Source: Cerrena zonata (taxonomy: Eukaryota > Basidiomycota > Agaricomycetes > Polyporales > Cerrenaceae). Taken from it: a stretch of DNA of 64,000 bases. Position 1 is the stretch's first letter. Each line of letters starts with the position of its first letter. The stretch lies in NCBI GenBank assembly GCA_038087015.1, contig JASBNA010000014.1, forward strand, positions 744,001-808,000. The letters run 5' to 3'. Positions 24,184 through 35,278 of the stretch are shown here, piece by piece. The translations under genes and the position numbers were made by a program. The notes below the pieces were generated by a model. The model saw nothing but the letters and a program-made list of their open reading frames with translations. It was not told the DNA's origin and ran no database searches.

Positions 24184-24780
24184 ATGGCCCGTACCAAGCA
24201 AACCGCTCGCAAGTCCACCGGTGGTAAGTACTTCAACACAACTAACCCCTCGAAAGAATAAGTACTTATAAATATTTCTTCACAGGCAAGGCCCCTCGTA
24301 AGCAGCTCGCTGCCAAGTCCCATGCTCGTAAGACTGCCGCTGTAAGCTCTTATACATTCTTATTCTTGCTATACTCTTTCTAACATGTCTTCGACTCATA
24401 GGCCACTAGCACTGGTGGTGTCAAGAAGCCTCATCGTTTCCGCCCTGGTACCGTCGCTCTTCGTGAAATTCGTCGGTACCAGAAGTCTACAGAGCTGCTT
24501 ATCCGCAAGCTCCCCTTCCAACGTCTCGTTCGTGAAATCGCTCAGGACTTCAAGGTTCGTACTTCTCTCCTTCGCTTCCAAGTCCTCAATACTAACTCAA
24601 TTTTTATAGACTGACTTGCGCTTCCAATCATCAGCCGTAATGGCTCTTCAAGAAGCTGCAGAGGCATACCTTGTTTCGCTCTTCGAAGACACCAACTTGG
24701 CTGCTATCCACGCCAAGCGTGTCACTATCCAACCAAAAGATCTCGCGTTGGCCCGTCGTCTCCGTGGAGAACGATCATAG
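24184..24780 (+). CDS. Histone H3
   Basis: Four exons from the ATG at 24184 to the TAG at 24778-24780 with three short introns. The tail [20 protein letters not shown] is canonical through Leu20. It then reads [20 protein letters not shown], three residues longer than canonical H3 between Lys23 and the Lys36 motif, so the Arg-Lys of the K27 site and the GGVKK of the K36 site are displaced. The histone fold is conserved ([39 protein letters not shown] end), with [17 protein letters not shown] and [15 protein letters not shown] as fungal variants. The intron at AAA|ATS lies next to the inserted residues, but both sites are canonical GT-AG. Core nucleosome component. Confidence 0.95.
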
Positions 24781-25655
24781 AGTTGTCGTGTAATACCCTT
24801 CGGACTTTGTCTTTTGTTTCGTTACGCGGGAGGCTTTCGTATGGTGGAAGCTCGCGTTGTATCGTTAGGGATTGTTGTACTATTTATCATCTCGGTCTAA
24901 TTTTTACCTCATTCATCTGTTATGTTCTTAGTGTGCATCATCGAATCGAGTGAGCCATGTAAGAACCATGAGCAATAATCGATAATCATTGGGGAGTTAT
25001 GCTGTTTATGTCAGATCAAGATGCAGGCTAGGTCAGACATTGAGCCATTTATAGCGCCCTTAGGGCCCTCGTACCCAGTCACCTTGAGCACTACCACAAC
25101 ACACAACCGACACACTGGAATTTGAAAAGGCCAATTTTACCAGAAATCTAAGCCGACTTCCGTCGGAGAATCCTCGGGTGAGTCTCAGTTGTGCTGTTGC
25201 AATTGTCTCGGATTCGGACGCGATCCATCTCCAGGCGAGTGTCACCGGGCAGAAAAATACTCAAAACGAAAGTCAGAAGGTGGAATAGGTCAACAGATCT
25301 TCGTCGGAGGTCATGAGTTGAGCGGTTGAGAAAGTATGTTTGGTACGTTGACGTTTAGTACGCGAATTCCAGGTATTTCACTAATCCGGAGTGAATAGCA
25401 GATACCCATACATAGTCGTCAGGAAGAGCATCGTCATGCCCAACCCCCCTTGAGGAAAATGTCTACGTTGGTTTCCGAGACTATCGGAATACCCTAGGCC
25501 AACGCAATCAGTAAAGGGAATGGAGAGGCCACCGTGTGACTACATATGATGTAGCCGGTGCGAGACGCATTCGCGGCAATGCCGCTGATATATGCAATCT
25601 ATGGTTTATATAAGTTACAAGCAAGTACACTGACATTTGAAAGTCAACTTTCACC
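24781..25655. other. Intergenic, no feature seen
   Basis: 3' region of histone H3 followed by the upstream region of SDR-B. A 61-codon minus frame at 25060-25245 has no support. Confidence 0.5.
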
Positions 25656-26771
25656 ATGTCTTCATTCCTTTCGTCTGTTGCTTCTTCAACCACAAAACAA
25701 GCGGCTGCCGCCGTTGGAGTTACTGCACTGACTTTCCTCGCACTTCGTCAACATCGTAAAATGTCTGCGCTTCGGACTGCTGTTTCTGCTAATAGCAGCT
25801 TCTCTCCGTCCTACCTGCCTGTCGCTATCTTCGTAGGCGGCACTGGAGGTATTGGACAAGGGACGGCTGAGGCGTTCGCTCGACACACCAAAGGGAATGC
25901 ACATATTATCATTGTAGGTCGGAATCGGGTCGCAGCCGAGACCATCATCTCGAAGTTCCCTACGCCTACCGCAGAGGGCGCGAAACACGAGTTCGTATAT
26001 TGCGACCTCACCTTGATGAAGAACATCGAGAATACCACCAAGTCACTCCTCGAGCGTCTCCCTCGCGTTAACTTCCTCGTCCTTTCTACCGCTTCTGTAA
26101 CCAAGATTGGAAGAGAAGAAACCGAGGAAGGGATTGACAAGAAACTAGCCACTTTCTATTACGGACGCTTCAAATTTATCAATGACATGCTTCCCGCACT
26201 ACGAAACGCTGTTGCCAGAGACGAGGTCGCGTCTGTTTATTGTATCGCTGCTGCTGGGAGAGGGAAGACAATCGACTGGGATGACCTTGGGCTGAAGAAG
26301 ACGTACCGCTTTGTTTCCGTTCGGCAGCAGGTTCCTAGGTACCTCGACATAATCACGCAGGTAAGTCATAATTTATTTATAAATGTTGCTAAAAATGTTA
26401 ATCTTTGTCTCTACCTTGTCGCTTCTTACCCACAGGAATTCTCCATTCAGAATCCCGCCATCTCATTCATTCACGCCTGGCCAGGTACAGTGCGCACCAA
26501 TCTAGGTCATTCGATTGAGTCGACGCCTCTCCGACTTACATTCAAGCTCATGATGTTGCTCGCGTACCCCGTCTCGATGTCATATGCACAATCCGGGGAG
26601 TACATGCTGCACGGTATGCTAAGCGCCAGCAAGCAAGCTGGTTGGTCGAGGATTGATGAGGACGGGAAGAACATGACGAAGAATGAGTACATCGCTTCTG
26701 AAGAGGAGCGGAAGAAGCTTTGGGAGCACACAGTTGAGGAGACGTCGAGATGGAAGAGCATAAGTTCATAA
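25656..26771 (+). CDS. Short-chain dehydrogenase/reductase-like protein (SDR-B)
   Basis: Two exons (25656-26360 and 26436-26771) with a 75-nt GTAAGT...CACAG intron that is also open, so an unspliced reading adds spurious residues. Features match SDR-A: a short hydrophobic N-terminus, VGGTGGIGQG at about residues 60-69, the IVGRN strand, and YYGRFK as the likely YxxxK catalytic pair. The C-terminal part (ETSRWK end) is shared with SDR-A but clearly diverged. It is an NAD(P)-dependent oxidoreductase with unknown substrate. It sits about 10 kb from SDR-A in opposite orientation, with the histone pair, an F-box gene and the RhoGAP gene between. Confidence 0.88.
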   Translation: MSSFLSSVASSTTKQAAAAVGVTALTFLALRQHRKMSALRTAVSANSSFSPSYLPVAIFVGGTGGIGQGTAEAFARHTKGNAHIIIVGRNRVAAETIISKFPTPTAEGAKHEFVYCDLTLMKNIENTTKSLLERLPRVNFLVLSTASVTKIGREETEEGIDKKLATFYYGRFKFINDMLPALRNAVARDEVASVYCIAAAGRGKTIDWDDLGLKKTYRFVSVRQQVPRYLDIITQVSHNLFINVAKNVNLCLYLVASYPQEFSIQNPAISFIHAWPGTVRTNLGHSIESTPLRLTFKLMMLLAYPVSMSYAQSGEYMLHGMLSASKQAGWSRIDEDGKNMTKNEYIASEEERKKLWEHTVEETSRWKSISS

Positions 26772-27273
26772 ATGTAATTATATATTTAATAGTCTCCGAG
26801 GGCTGGAAATCCGCCGTAGCTTATGTGCTTCATTCATGTTTTCCCCAAATCTCTTCCCTCTCTAAATCTGTGTTACCGCTGACTTTTCTTTCGCCATACT
26901 ATGGGGATCAGTACTATGTTATATTAATAACAAGATAAGTCGAGAAAAAACATATATCGGCATTCGGAAGGTGTGATGTGTCAAAGTAGTGAGGTGATAC
27001 ACGTCAGGAGACAAGTTGAACGTTGAGCTGTACGATTCTCTTGCGAAAAAACCTATACTGTAACAGCTTCCTGATGTCATTGTTAGAGCTTTCTAAATGG
27101 TGCAAAAGTAATAGTATTATAATAGCAGGCATTCAACGTTCAACCTCCTACCCATAGAACGGAATATACGTGATTTCGTGAAGAAAGCCCATAGAAGAAA
27201 CGTGTAAGCGAGGCAAGGCATAGAATATATAACGAGAAAGTGAAATTTAGATCAAGGAAGTTGAAGCTTCAGT
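26772..27273. other. Intergenic, no feature seen
   Basis: Spacer between convergent genes SDR-B and the first tandem F-box gene; AT-rich, no repeat seen. Confidence 0.5.
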
Positions 27274-29006
27274 TCAGGACTTAACGTAAATAACGACGGT
27301 GGAATCGATGACTGGCGACTCCTCTGCCGCGTTACGAAGAATAATTTCGGCATCCTCGAAGCACTTTGACTTTCCTCCTGTTATCCCAATGGTGGTCAGC
27401 TTATTCGGCAACTTCAATGTCTCCTCCGTGATGACGCTCGGTTGGTCAGAGTCAGATTCGACTTCCGACCAATGCGGGAGATCACTGCCCTCAACGAAAC
27501 ACTCCCGGAGTTTACGCCAATCGTCGATATTCAGGTTGAAGAGCTTCTGTATAAAGCCGTAAGCTAAAAAGAAGTCAACATAGATTGATGTTACTGATGG
27601 GAGTGCGTGGAAGGTATGGCATATATCATGGCTCGGCGATCCGAAGACGTCATTGAGGTCGCGATCGAAATCCATGCCAGGGAATTTCTCGGGGTGTGAT
27701 CGTACGGTTCTATCTTCAAGGGAGATAGTAACTGGATACATTCTGAACGCCCGAAGCTCTTCCAAAAGCGTCTTGAAGAAGCTTGCACGATCTTCTCCCT
27801 TGGTAGCCCGGCCGGTAAACCTCTGGAGTTCGATCCTGAAATGAGCTTCGCCAGATTGGCTTTCTATCTTCTTCCAACCTGTAACTTCGAGATCAGTTAT
27901 ATTAAGACGTCGGACTCGCAAGTGCAGAATTGAGGTGTTGAGGAAGGACCGGAGGGAACGACAAAATGACCAGAGGCTCCCCTTTTCTTTGGACCTGAAG
28001 TAACATATGTAGTTGATGTTTCGCATTTTCTCCGAATCTAATTCGAAATAGCTGGAGCCAAACGCGATGCGATCAAGCCAGTCCACAATTCGCAATCGTC
28101 GGAGGTTGGGGAGAGAAATCCGATCGGCCTGGTAAACGGAGGGGAGTGAATTTTCCAGAGAAAGGAACTCCAAGTTTTGCAATTGTTTAAGCATTGTAAT
28201 GAAGTCCTCCCATATGCTTTGTTGGACGCAGAGTTCCAAGTGTGTCACAGTATCTCTCCACAAAGGAAGAATATACTCCTTGGGGAGCGGGGCGAGAATA
28301 CGAAGGGTGGTCAACATAGGCAACTTGCCCCGAGAAAATGGAATGAAGGAGGGAGGGCATGCGTAACCATCGTACACATTAATCTCTCGCAGGTGAGGTG
28401 CATCCATTAAGGTTGTCATAGTAGCAGCGTCATCATCCCCGCGAGTCGGAATGTTGCCCAGTTGAAAGTTTGCGCAGACAAGTCGGTCCAAGATTTGATA
28501 TTTCTTGAGCGCATTCGACGTCTCGATTTTATCTTGGAGCTGCATATTGATTGATAAGCCATGGGAACCACTCCGCTCTAGAAAGAGCGGGATATGGGTG
28601 ACACGTGTGAGCCCCTTGCTTCTAGCGGAAGGTATCGTGGTCCACAATGGCGGGAAGCGGATGGCAATCTCGTACCAACGGCGACAAACTCGACATATTC
28701 GTACCCATGGGTAGGTCCATTGTCTTTTATCTCGCTCTCTCCAACCTGGCGCTGCACCATTCCACATCCCATCAAGATGAATTTCAAGAAATATGCATTC
28801 CATGAGTTCGTCTGGAAGGTGCATGATTCCTACGGTATTTGGATCATAGATGTTGCGTTCTGGTTCTGCATAATATCGTGAGATTCTTACTTGTAAAACG
28901 TAGAGACAATATCGTGAGGGTTCTAACCTTTAGTACCAAATAGTACTATGGAGTGTAATAGGCTAGTCAAGTTTTTGTGTGGTCCTAGTAACGAGAAATT
29001 CCCCAT
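27274..29006 (-). CDS. F-box/LRR-like protein (tandem copy A)
   Basis: The main exon carries the F-box: IMHLPDELMECIFLEI, then YPWVRICRVCRRWYEIAIRF and PPLWTTIPS. LRR-like segments follow (LQNLEFLSLENSLPSVY, NLRRLRIVDW) to a stop at 27274. A GTTAGA...TATGCAG intron of 62 nt (28866-28927) joins an upstream exon (28928-29006) in frame, giving MGNFSLLGPHKNLTSLL as the N-terminus. If that exon is not used, the ATG at 28824 is the start. The downstream-facing neighbour at 29459-31103 has the same architecture, including the short first exon and intron before the F-box. Probably an SCF adaptor; target unknown. Confidence 0.8.
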
Positions 29007-29458
29007 CTGAAAGGTAAGTGCTGTCAATTTCGATCTCGACATGGTATTGTAAATTTGCAAACGTACCTTGTGTATTGTACAGTATGGTCTACTGGAAAGA
29101 ACGTTTGGGGGTCTATTTGGGACACGTCAGTATATTAGGGTGAAACGTAATAGATAGATAATAAGAACTCTATCCTGAGTCACTATTCAGGGTTGTTTAT
29201 ATTTGCCAAATGCTATACATCCATCAACGATGCGGGGATTAAATATTAAGCACTTAAGGGAAAGGTAAGATAAATGTTATGTAAATATTGATAAATGCTA
29301 AGCTTGATAGGTGTTGATATTCGTTGAAACGTCTTCAAAGTATTATTCTGAGTGCTTCAAGAGGTGATCAAAGTACTTCATACACGAATTATAGAACATG
29401 TCATATAGTAAGCTAAAGTCTACACTCGAGCTTGTGCATCTACTCCCATGAACCAAGA
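29007..29458. other. Intergenic between tandem F-box genes
   Basis: AT-rich spacer of 452 bp holding the upstream region of copy A. No gene or repeat recognised. Confidence 0.5.
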
Positions 29459-31103
29459 TCAAGGTTTCACTATGAGGTCGACAATGGTATGGCCAGTGTA
29501 ATACGACGATGTTTCCAGCGCATCCCGAAGTAATCGAGTCGCCAATGGAACATCATTGGGATTGACACCTGTAATGACAAGTTTTTTGAGGTTGGGTAAG
29601 AAGGCGAGGAAGGGTCGCTCGTCGATATGGCAATCCATATATTTTTTGATATAAGATGTAGGCGTAGGGGCCAGCTCTGCCCAATGGGGTATGCGTGATC
29701 CCCCTGTAAAGCATGATCGGACCTGTACCCAAATATCCTCAACTATGGAGAGCAATATCTGCAGAAACCCATGAGCGGAGAGAAACGCAAGTTCCAAATA
29801 CTCTGCTGAGGTGAAACCTGAGAATAACGCAAAAGAATCGTCAACAGAGAACATTAGCTCAGGCTGATGCTGATACTGATGCCCAACGGTGTAACGGATA
29901 TACACCGGCTTTGACCCACGAGCTAGCAGGCCATCGCAAAATCCCTTGACCAGGTATTCATCTCCCAACTCCCCGAAGTAGCTGAGATTTACGTGAACCT
30001 GTGCCTCGTCGTAGGTAGTGTTTGCGTGACGAGATGTAGTCCATACCCTGATTTCGACGCTGCTAGCGTCTTGATGTTGGAAATGGAGCGCGGGAATGGA
30101 ATTTGAACAAAACGACGCGAGTTTATCTGCGAGGGATGCTGTGACGCCTTTCCAATCATCACGTATACGGCGATGTGATATGTGGATTGACCGTGGTTTC
30201 TCCTTGACATCAAAAAGGCTAAGAAAGTGGAAAATGGATGTGATATCACCCATAATCCTTAGCTTTCGAAGATGTCGGAGGGTTAGTCGAAGGTTATGGG
30301 CCTGAGGGTTGAATGTCGTCCCCGAAAGCGAAAGAAACTCGAGGTTGACCATTTGCGAGAGGATGGAATACAAATCAGATATGGGCATCTTTCCAATGCA
30401 AAAGTCTAGATCCGTCACAGTTCGACGACACAAAGACGCAATTTGGTCAGGATCGTGTCTTTGCGGGATACGGAGAGTGGTCAACAGTGGCATACTGCCT
30501 CGGGAGAAGGGAACGATAGTAGGGCGTTCTGGCCAATGAAGCGAACCATATATATTCAGCTCGCGCAACTGTGGTGCATTCATGGTTGCGTAATCTTCGT
30601 CCTGTACAAACGGTGGTAAAATGCCCCACCAAAAGCTCGCAGAGACGAGCCTATGGAACACTTGTCGGTCTTTGAGTTCCCGCATGGTGTCGATTCTGGC
30701 TGTAAGATCGACATGTATGGATAGAGGCGATGAACGACTGCGTTGAACCAAAAGGAGAATATGGTCGATGCGGGTTACCCCTTTCTGACGAACGCTAGGT
30801 ATTTTGGACCATAACGCAGAGAAGTTGACGGCAACCTCATACCAATGACGACACACGAGGCATACGGTGACCCAGGGATATGCACCTGGTTCTGATGTGG
30901 TCATCTCGTGAAGATGAAGGAAAATGGACGCCAGGAGCTCGTTCGGCAAATCCTGAATATTCCGAACCCAATCTGAAATAAAGTGGTAGTGACATGTGTA
31001 TTTGTTTAAAATGCGATGTTATTTTATACAAACCTGATTTGGAACATCCTACTCTGCTCTCCTCAGTACTTCCTAGGTGTAGACGGAGATCGTTGTAGTC
31101 CAT
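29459..31103 (-). CDS. F-box/LRR-like protein (tandem copy B)
   Basis: Exon 1 (31103-31034) begins MDYNDLRLHLGSTEES. A 60-nt intron (30974-31033; GTTTGT...TTTCAG) joins it in frame to DWVRNIQDLPNELLASIF, the F-box start. Then come YPWVTVCLVCRHWYEVAV and FSALWSKIPS, and LRR-like segments (NLEFLSLSGTTF, LRHLRKLRIMGD) to the TGA at 29459. The single open frame begins at TTG, so the spliced start is preferred. It is clearly paralogous to the adjacent copy A in F-box sequence (RxxHWYEVA/RRWYEIA) and gene structure, which points to a tandem duplication. Likely SCF substrate adaptor. Confidence 0.82.
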
Positions 31104-31487
31104 ATTCGTAGACCTAACGTAAAGTGCTGAATCCGAGTTTATCCAATAGGATGTAGCACTTACATCGTGACGTGGCACTGCTTATTTCGGATTAGGAAGG
31201 TGAGAAGGAACCGAAAACAAAATTCCGGAGCTGGATCGTGGCTCTCAAATTGGTATGACACTCGCTAGTAGCTGGAAACTATAGTCTATAGGTATTCATT
31301 ATAGGTCTACCAACTAGTATATTGCTTAGAATGACTGGTCGATTTTAATGTATATGTTTAAATTACAATGTCGGATTCAAGTAGAAGATAGCTCAAACTG
31401 CACTGTGTATCTCTAACATCTCCGTCAAGATAGGTGTAGCACCTGCATTAGATCTATCATAGTTACCATCACTGAAAGAAATCTGAT
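31104..31487. other. Intergenic, no feature seen
   Basis: AT-rich spacer between two minus-strand genes; nothing recognised. Confidence 0.5.
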
Positions 31488-33239
31488 TCACATTTTATCG
31501 CCATTCGAAAGAGAAGGGGATACGCACCTCGATTGAGCTTTGTCCTGCGCTACATCTTCCTCCTGCATCTCGTTGCTTTGCAACAGCCCAACAGCAAAGG
31601 GATAGTCCGAATACTCTGGCTCTTCATCCTCGCCGTCCTCAGGCGCTCTTCCTGTCGCCCAAGCATCGTCCAGCGCCGCACCAATGTTGCCAGCTAAAGT
31701 AGTGGCGAATCGTACACTTGATATTAGAGGACCAGAAGTAAGTGCAGGAGCATCTGTCTGATACACAGACCGAAGGTCAAGGAGGAAACGGGAGAGTAGG
31801 ATCGAGTTGATGCTAAGAGATGATCAATTTAGTCTCAACGCCACCAAGCTTCGACCGGATACATACACATTTTGGATGTAAACAAAATATGATGCGTTTT
31901 GGTTAATTTTCTGAGGAAGAATATGTTATTGGAGTTAGAGTCAAGCCTTCGAGGAGCGCGATAGACTTACAGTAACGTTGACCATGACATCTAGGATCAC
32001 AGACACGATATTGAACATTAAGAGGATGCTAGAAAGAACAAAGCTCAGCCAGTGTATAATAGCCATTTGCTTCGAATCCGTACAAAAATTGGATGGAGCC
32101 TACGTTTCGATAGGGTAAGTCAAAATTTGAAGGAGATCGGTAGAACACTTACCGTTTCTTATTAGCAGCGTGACAATCCTAGTTTTAGCTTTCACCTCTC
32201 GGCTTGCTTTATAGGTACTGAGAGTCGCGTATAGTGTGAAGAATAAGACCGTAGCATCTGCTGCAACGGATATAGCTCTTGTGATGACCGGTACTGCAGA
32301 TCGATTGGTTCGGAGGGATACAACCACGCCATAAAGATGAAACACATACAACTGAGAAGTGTAAGTTACTGATTGTTGTGATCAGCCATGATGTTATGAT
32401 CACTTACTAGATGTAGATTTGAACAGTAGGTATGTTCCAGCAACCTGCGAGTCTGCCTGAGGGTACGATGGTAAATATTTGGGGCGAGGAGAAATTATAC
32501 TGTGAAAAGATACTTAGTCCTTCAAAAGCTGTTACACAGTACATGAACTCACTATGTTGACCGCAGGGTCAAACATACTCAAGAAGAAGACGAGTATGAG
32601 AGGTAACCACTCCTGATGGCAAATGACCCAAATTCGGAGGCAATCAAATACTGTAAGGAGACATTGTTATTTTTAGTATGGTAAGTAACGAAGAACATTC
32701 TTACCTGAGTATGCGAGAAGTGTAGTGATACTAGTGATACAGTTTATAATAAACACCGCCTTGCAGCTGAACTCTCGTGAGAAAGTTAAATATCATGAGA
32801 GATCGAGAGTTACCTCTGGAAACACAGCTCAGCGTAATCGTCATCGAAAGAAAATAACATGGACTTACTGGAATAGCCGTTAGCGTATAGAATGCCGACA
32901 ATATCTTCAGAAGCATGTCGAGCACCGCACCATATCTGATGAACAGATAAAGAACTGTTACAGCACTGAACTTTCGTTTCCAGATGCATTTAATTTCTTG
33001 AGGGATCGTAAGGATCGTGTCATACACAATTAACGCTAGGTAGACCAGGATTTAGATTAGTACGAGCAGTTGATAAGGCTAATACGACACCACGAACCGA
33101 ATGGTGCGACGAGAAAGAAATTTTGAGCCTGGATTGACGAGCTATACCGTATGGAAATTAGTGACCAGATCGTAGAAAGTCAGCTGAGACCGTACAGTGT
33201 AGCGACGACCTCCTCCGGACTGAGACCAAGCTCTGACAT
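31488..33239 (-). CDS. DUF6533-type multi-pass membrane protein
   Basis: Many-exon gene. Joined exons give MSELGLSPEEVVATL, then NFFLVAPFALIVYDTILT, then TIPQEIKCIWKRKFS and VLYLFIRYGAVLDML. This tyrosine-aspartate, P-x-E, W-K/R-K pattern marks the N-terminus of fungal DUF6533 proteins. Further hydrophobic segments follow (NCITSITTLLAYSVF, LPLILVFFLSMFDPAV, YVFHLYGVVVS, DATVLFFTLYATLSTYK, LSFVLSSILLMFNIVSVI), about seven in all. The C-terminus is acidic and cytosolic-looking, ending at the TGA at 31488. The ATG at 33239 was chosen because a GTACGG...TATAG intron restores the frame. Function unknown; such proteins resemble receptor-like seven-helix proteins in topology. One junction near 32814 needs either a 2-nt micro-exon or a GAG acceptor. 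Confidence 0.75.
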
Positions 33240-33299
33240 CTCGATAGCAGATGCCCTTATGGATGGGCCAGAATCCCGAGGGAGCCAAAAACGCCAAAC

Positions 33300-33804
33300 G
33301 TCTGGGGATGTGCTTTCTATATAGCACCCCGATCGATTTGCAATACATCAAACACGAGGCGAGCAAAATACATTGTCGAAGGAGAGCCGACGTTACAGGC
33401 ACCGACCTGCACTAAGCAGGTCATGACGCGTACCTCCCGCTTGTTAGTTCGACGCGAAGCAAGAGCTAGAGAGGCGCTGTTAATATTGCAATACACAGGC
33501 AGATCAGCGTAGATCATACGATCCACTTCCTCACGGGGATATGCACAATAAAGCGGTGCACGGCGATCACCTCAGCCACGAATACTGAGCCCACAATAAT
33601 TATGTGGAAGATACGTGAGGATACGTGAGAGCAATCCGGTCGAAAGAGGTCGATAGCACATGTTGTACCTGAGCCAAGGCTGTAGTCAGTGATATAACTG
33701 CTATACCCGGCGGGACCAAACATATGAGGGCAGTAGCCTAACATGAGAAAGGGTGAACCTTGAATTAGCGTGTGCTTTGGGAAGATGTACAACCTACAAA
33801 ACAT
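33300..33804 (-). pseudogene. Possible decayed DUF6533-like fragment
   Basis: Minus-strand open pieces encode hydrophobic stretches (FHIIIVGSVFVAEVIAV near 33600-33560) that can be joined through a 60-nt GTGAGG...AACAG intron to a short basic segment (ASLALASRRTNKRE). A further piece with ARLVFDVLQ follows, then a stop. The hydrophobic-helix/basic-loop spacing recalls the middle of DUF6533 proteins, whose intact member lies immediately downstream. No start codon or N-terminal DUF6533 motif is found. Low-confidence relic of a tandem copy. Confidence 0.22.
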
Positions 33805-34128
33805 CGGTCGGCAAGAGTAATCTCGGCATCTGTGTGCTATGTCAGGCTAGTCTTACTCAGTCAGCATAAAGTCCGAGATGGACTCCGTCTTATCAAAGAG
33901 AGGGTCTGGATATGAATTGCATAGACGCAATAGTCCCCTGAAATGATAGGTGATGTTAGTGACAAGACTTAGACATGGATCCAAGAGTAATCGGAGCATA
34001 TATAAGGTATTGCTCGCAGATAATAATTGAGTGGAGATGTAATAGAGTCTAGTAAATAAACAAACATTATCATGTCTACTACTTCGGTCAGAATCACGAA
34101 GACACCAGCAAAATAGACATTACCTTAC
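33805..34128. other. Intergenic, no feature seen
   Basis: Spacer downstream of ERV1; nothing recognised. Confidence 0.5.
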
Positions 34129-34713
34129 TTAATCACAGCTACCATCGGCAGGCCCATCCTTCCACCTTTCATCCAATTTAGCAATAGCGCAGTTAAACTT
34201 CTCCTTCCCCAACCGCTCATTCACGTCGTTATGCCGCTCGCAGAACCATCGGCTTAGACCAAGCCTCCCACTAACGTCCGGAGGATGTTGCTTCACCACC
34301 TCGCCCAGATGAGAGGCACAATGCGAGCATGGGTATAGAACAGGCAAGGCATGGATAAGGCCAAGCATATTTGCCCGTTGGTTTGGGGTCGGTCTCTCGG
34401 GGTAATAGGCCGCAGTGGTGTGAAGGAAAGTCCACGTCGACCTGCCCAGCTGTTCGACATCTGGAGGACAATGAGTGGGTCTGGCATCCTCTTCTACAGG
34501 CGCAACTGTAGACTTTTGGGTCCCAAAGGCAAGTGTGGAAAATACGGCTCCTGTTGCTTTCGCCGATTGTGCTTTAGATTTTGAGGTGTCGGCAGCTGGT
34601 TTCCAATTGCGAAAAGCAGTGCATATTTTGCATGGTTTTCCATCAGGGCCGATGATCATCCCTGGAGGAAGAGGATTGCTATCCTTTGTTGACGAATTTG
34701 AAGGCTCCGGCAT
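34129..34713 (-). CDS. ERV1: FAD-linked sulfhydryl oxidase, Erv1/ALR family
   Basis: Single-exon, 194 residues, close to yeast Erv1 (189). The N-terminal shuttle disulfide is CKIC at 28-31 within GKPCKICTAF. The catalytic domain starts near RPTHCPPDVEQLGRSTWTFLH (helix 1, W-x-x-L-H). The redox centre is YPCSHC with Cys129/Cys132, followed by HPPDVSGR, WFCERHNDVNERL (Cys158, His161, Asn162, Asn165: FAD contacts), and a structural partner Cys175 in KFNC. Erv1 works in the mitochondrial intermembrane space, reoxidising Mia40 and passing electrons to cytochrome c. Start is the ATG at 34713, with stop TAA at 34129. No defect seen. Confidence 0.95.
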   Translation of the reverse strand: MPEPSNSSTKDSNPLPPGMIIGPDGKPCKICTAFRNWKPAADTSKSKAQSAKATGAVFSTLAFGTQKSTVAPVEEDARPTHCPPDVEQLGRSTWTFLHTTAAYYPERPTPNQRANMLGLIHALPVLYPCSHCASHLGEVVKQHPPDVSGRLGLSRWFCERHNDVNERLGKEKFNCAIAKLDERWKDGPADGSCD

Positions 34714-35278
34714 TGGTGGTCGTAATACTAATAGTCCAAGACGCAGTTCAGTACCAGCCTGAGTATGACCAATTTTTATGACAAAGGTGCACTGCCACCA
34801 GCTAACTTTTTGTGTACCGGCGGCTCACTGCATAGTTTTTGCCTCGAAGACGCAGGACCTCTCTCATATGTTTAAACTGGCAATTAACATTCCTTGGATT
34901 GAGGATAGAATTTGGTCTCGTTATCTTCATGTCTCGTCTCATATTTCTCACCTGTACTCGACATACCTTGCTGCTAGTCTAATCATCGAGGCTCGAAATA
35001 TTCAACATAGCTCTAAATCCGGGCATCGTCTGCATCTGCCACTGCTGATATCAAAGCTGGTCGGAAGTAACCTTGAAATCTTGGGCACGACTACATATTC
35101 TCTCGGATCGCCTCAGGGGTTGCCGCTATCCAGCGGAAGGCCTCAATCAAGGCGGAAGTAATTTATAGCCGTTTTCTCTTTCCCCCCTTAGTTACATACC
35201 ACCACTAGTCCTCGAACATCGAGAAGCTCCCTACGCCCAGTATACCGTCTTGCCTTAATTATCACCTGCTGTGGTACC
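34714..35278. other. Intergenic between divergent ERV1 and MYND-1
   Basis: 565 bp. An open frame at 34778-35161 on the plus strand has no recognised motif and lies in the shared upstream region. Considered non-coding. Confidence 0.45.

Noticed and set aside
34778..35161. 127-codon plus-strand frame upstream of MYND-1
   Set aside because: Lies in the shared promoter of divergent ERV1 and MYND-1 and encodes no recognised motif.
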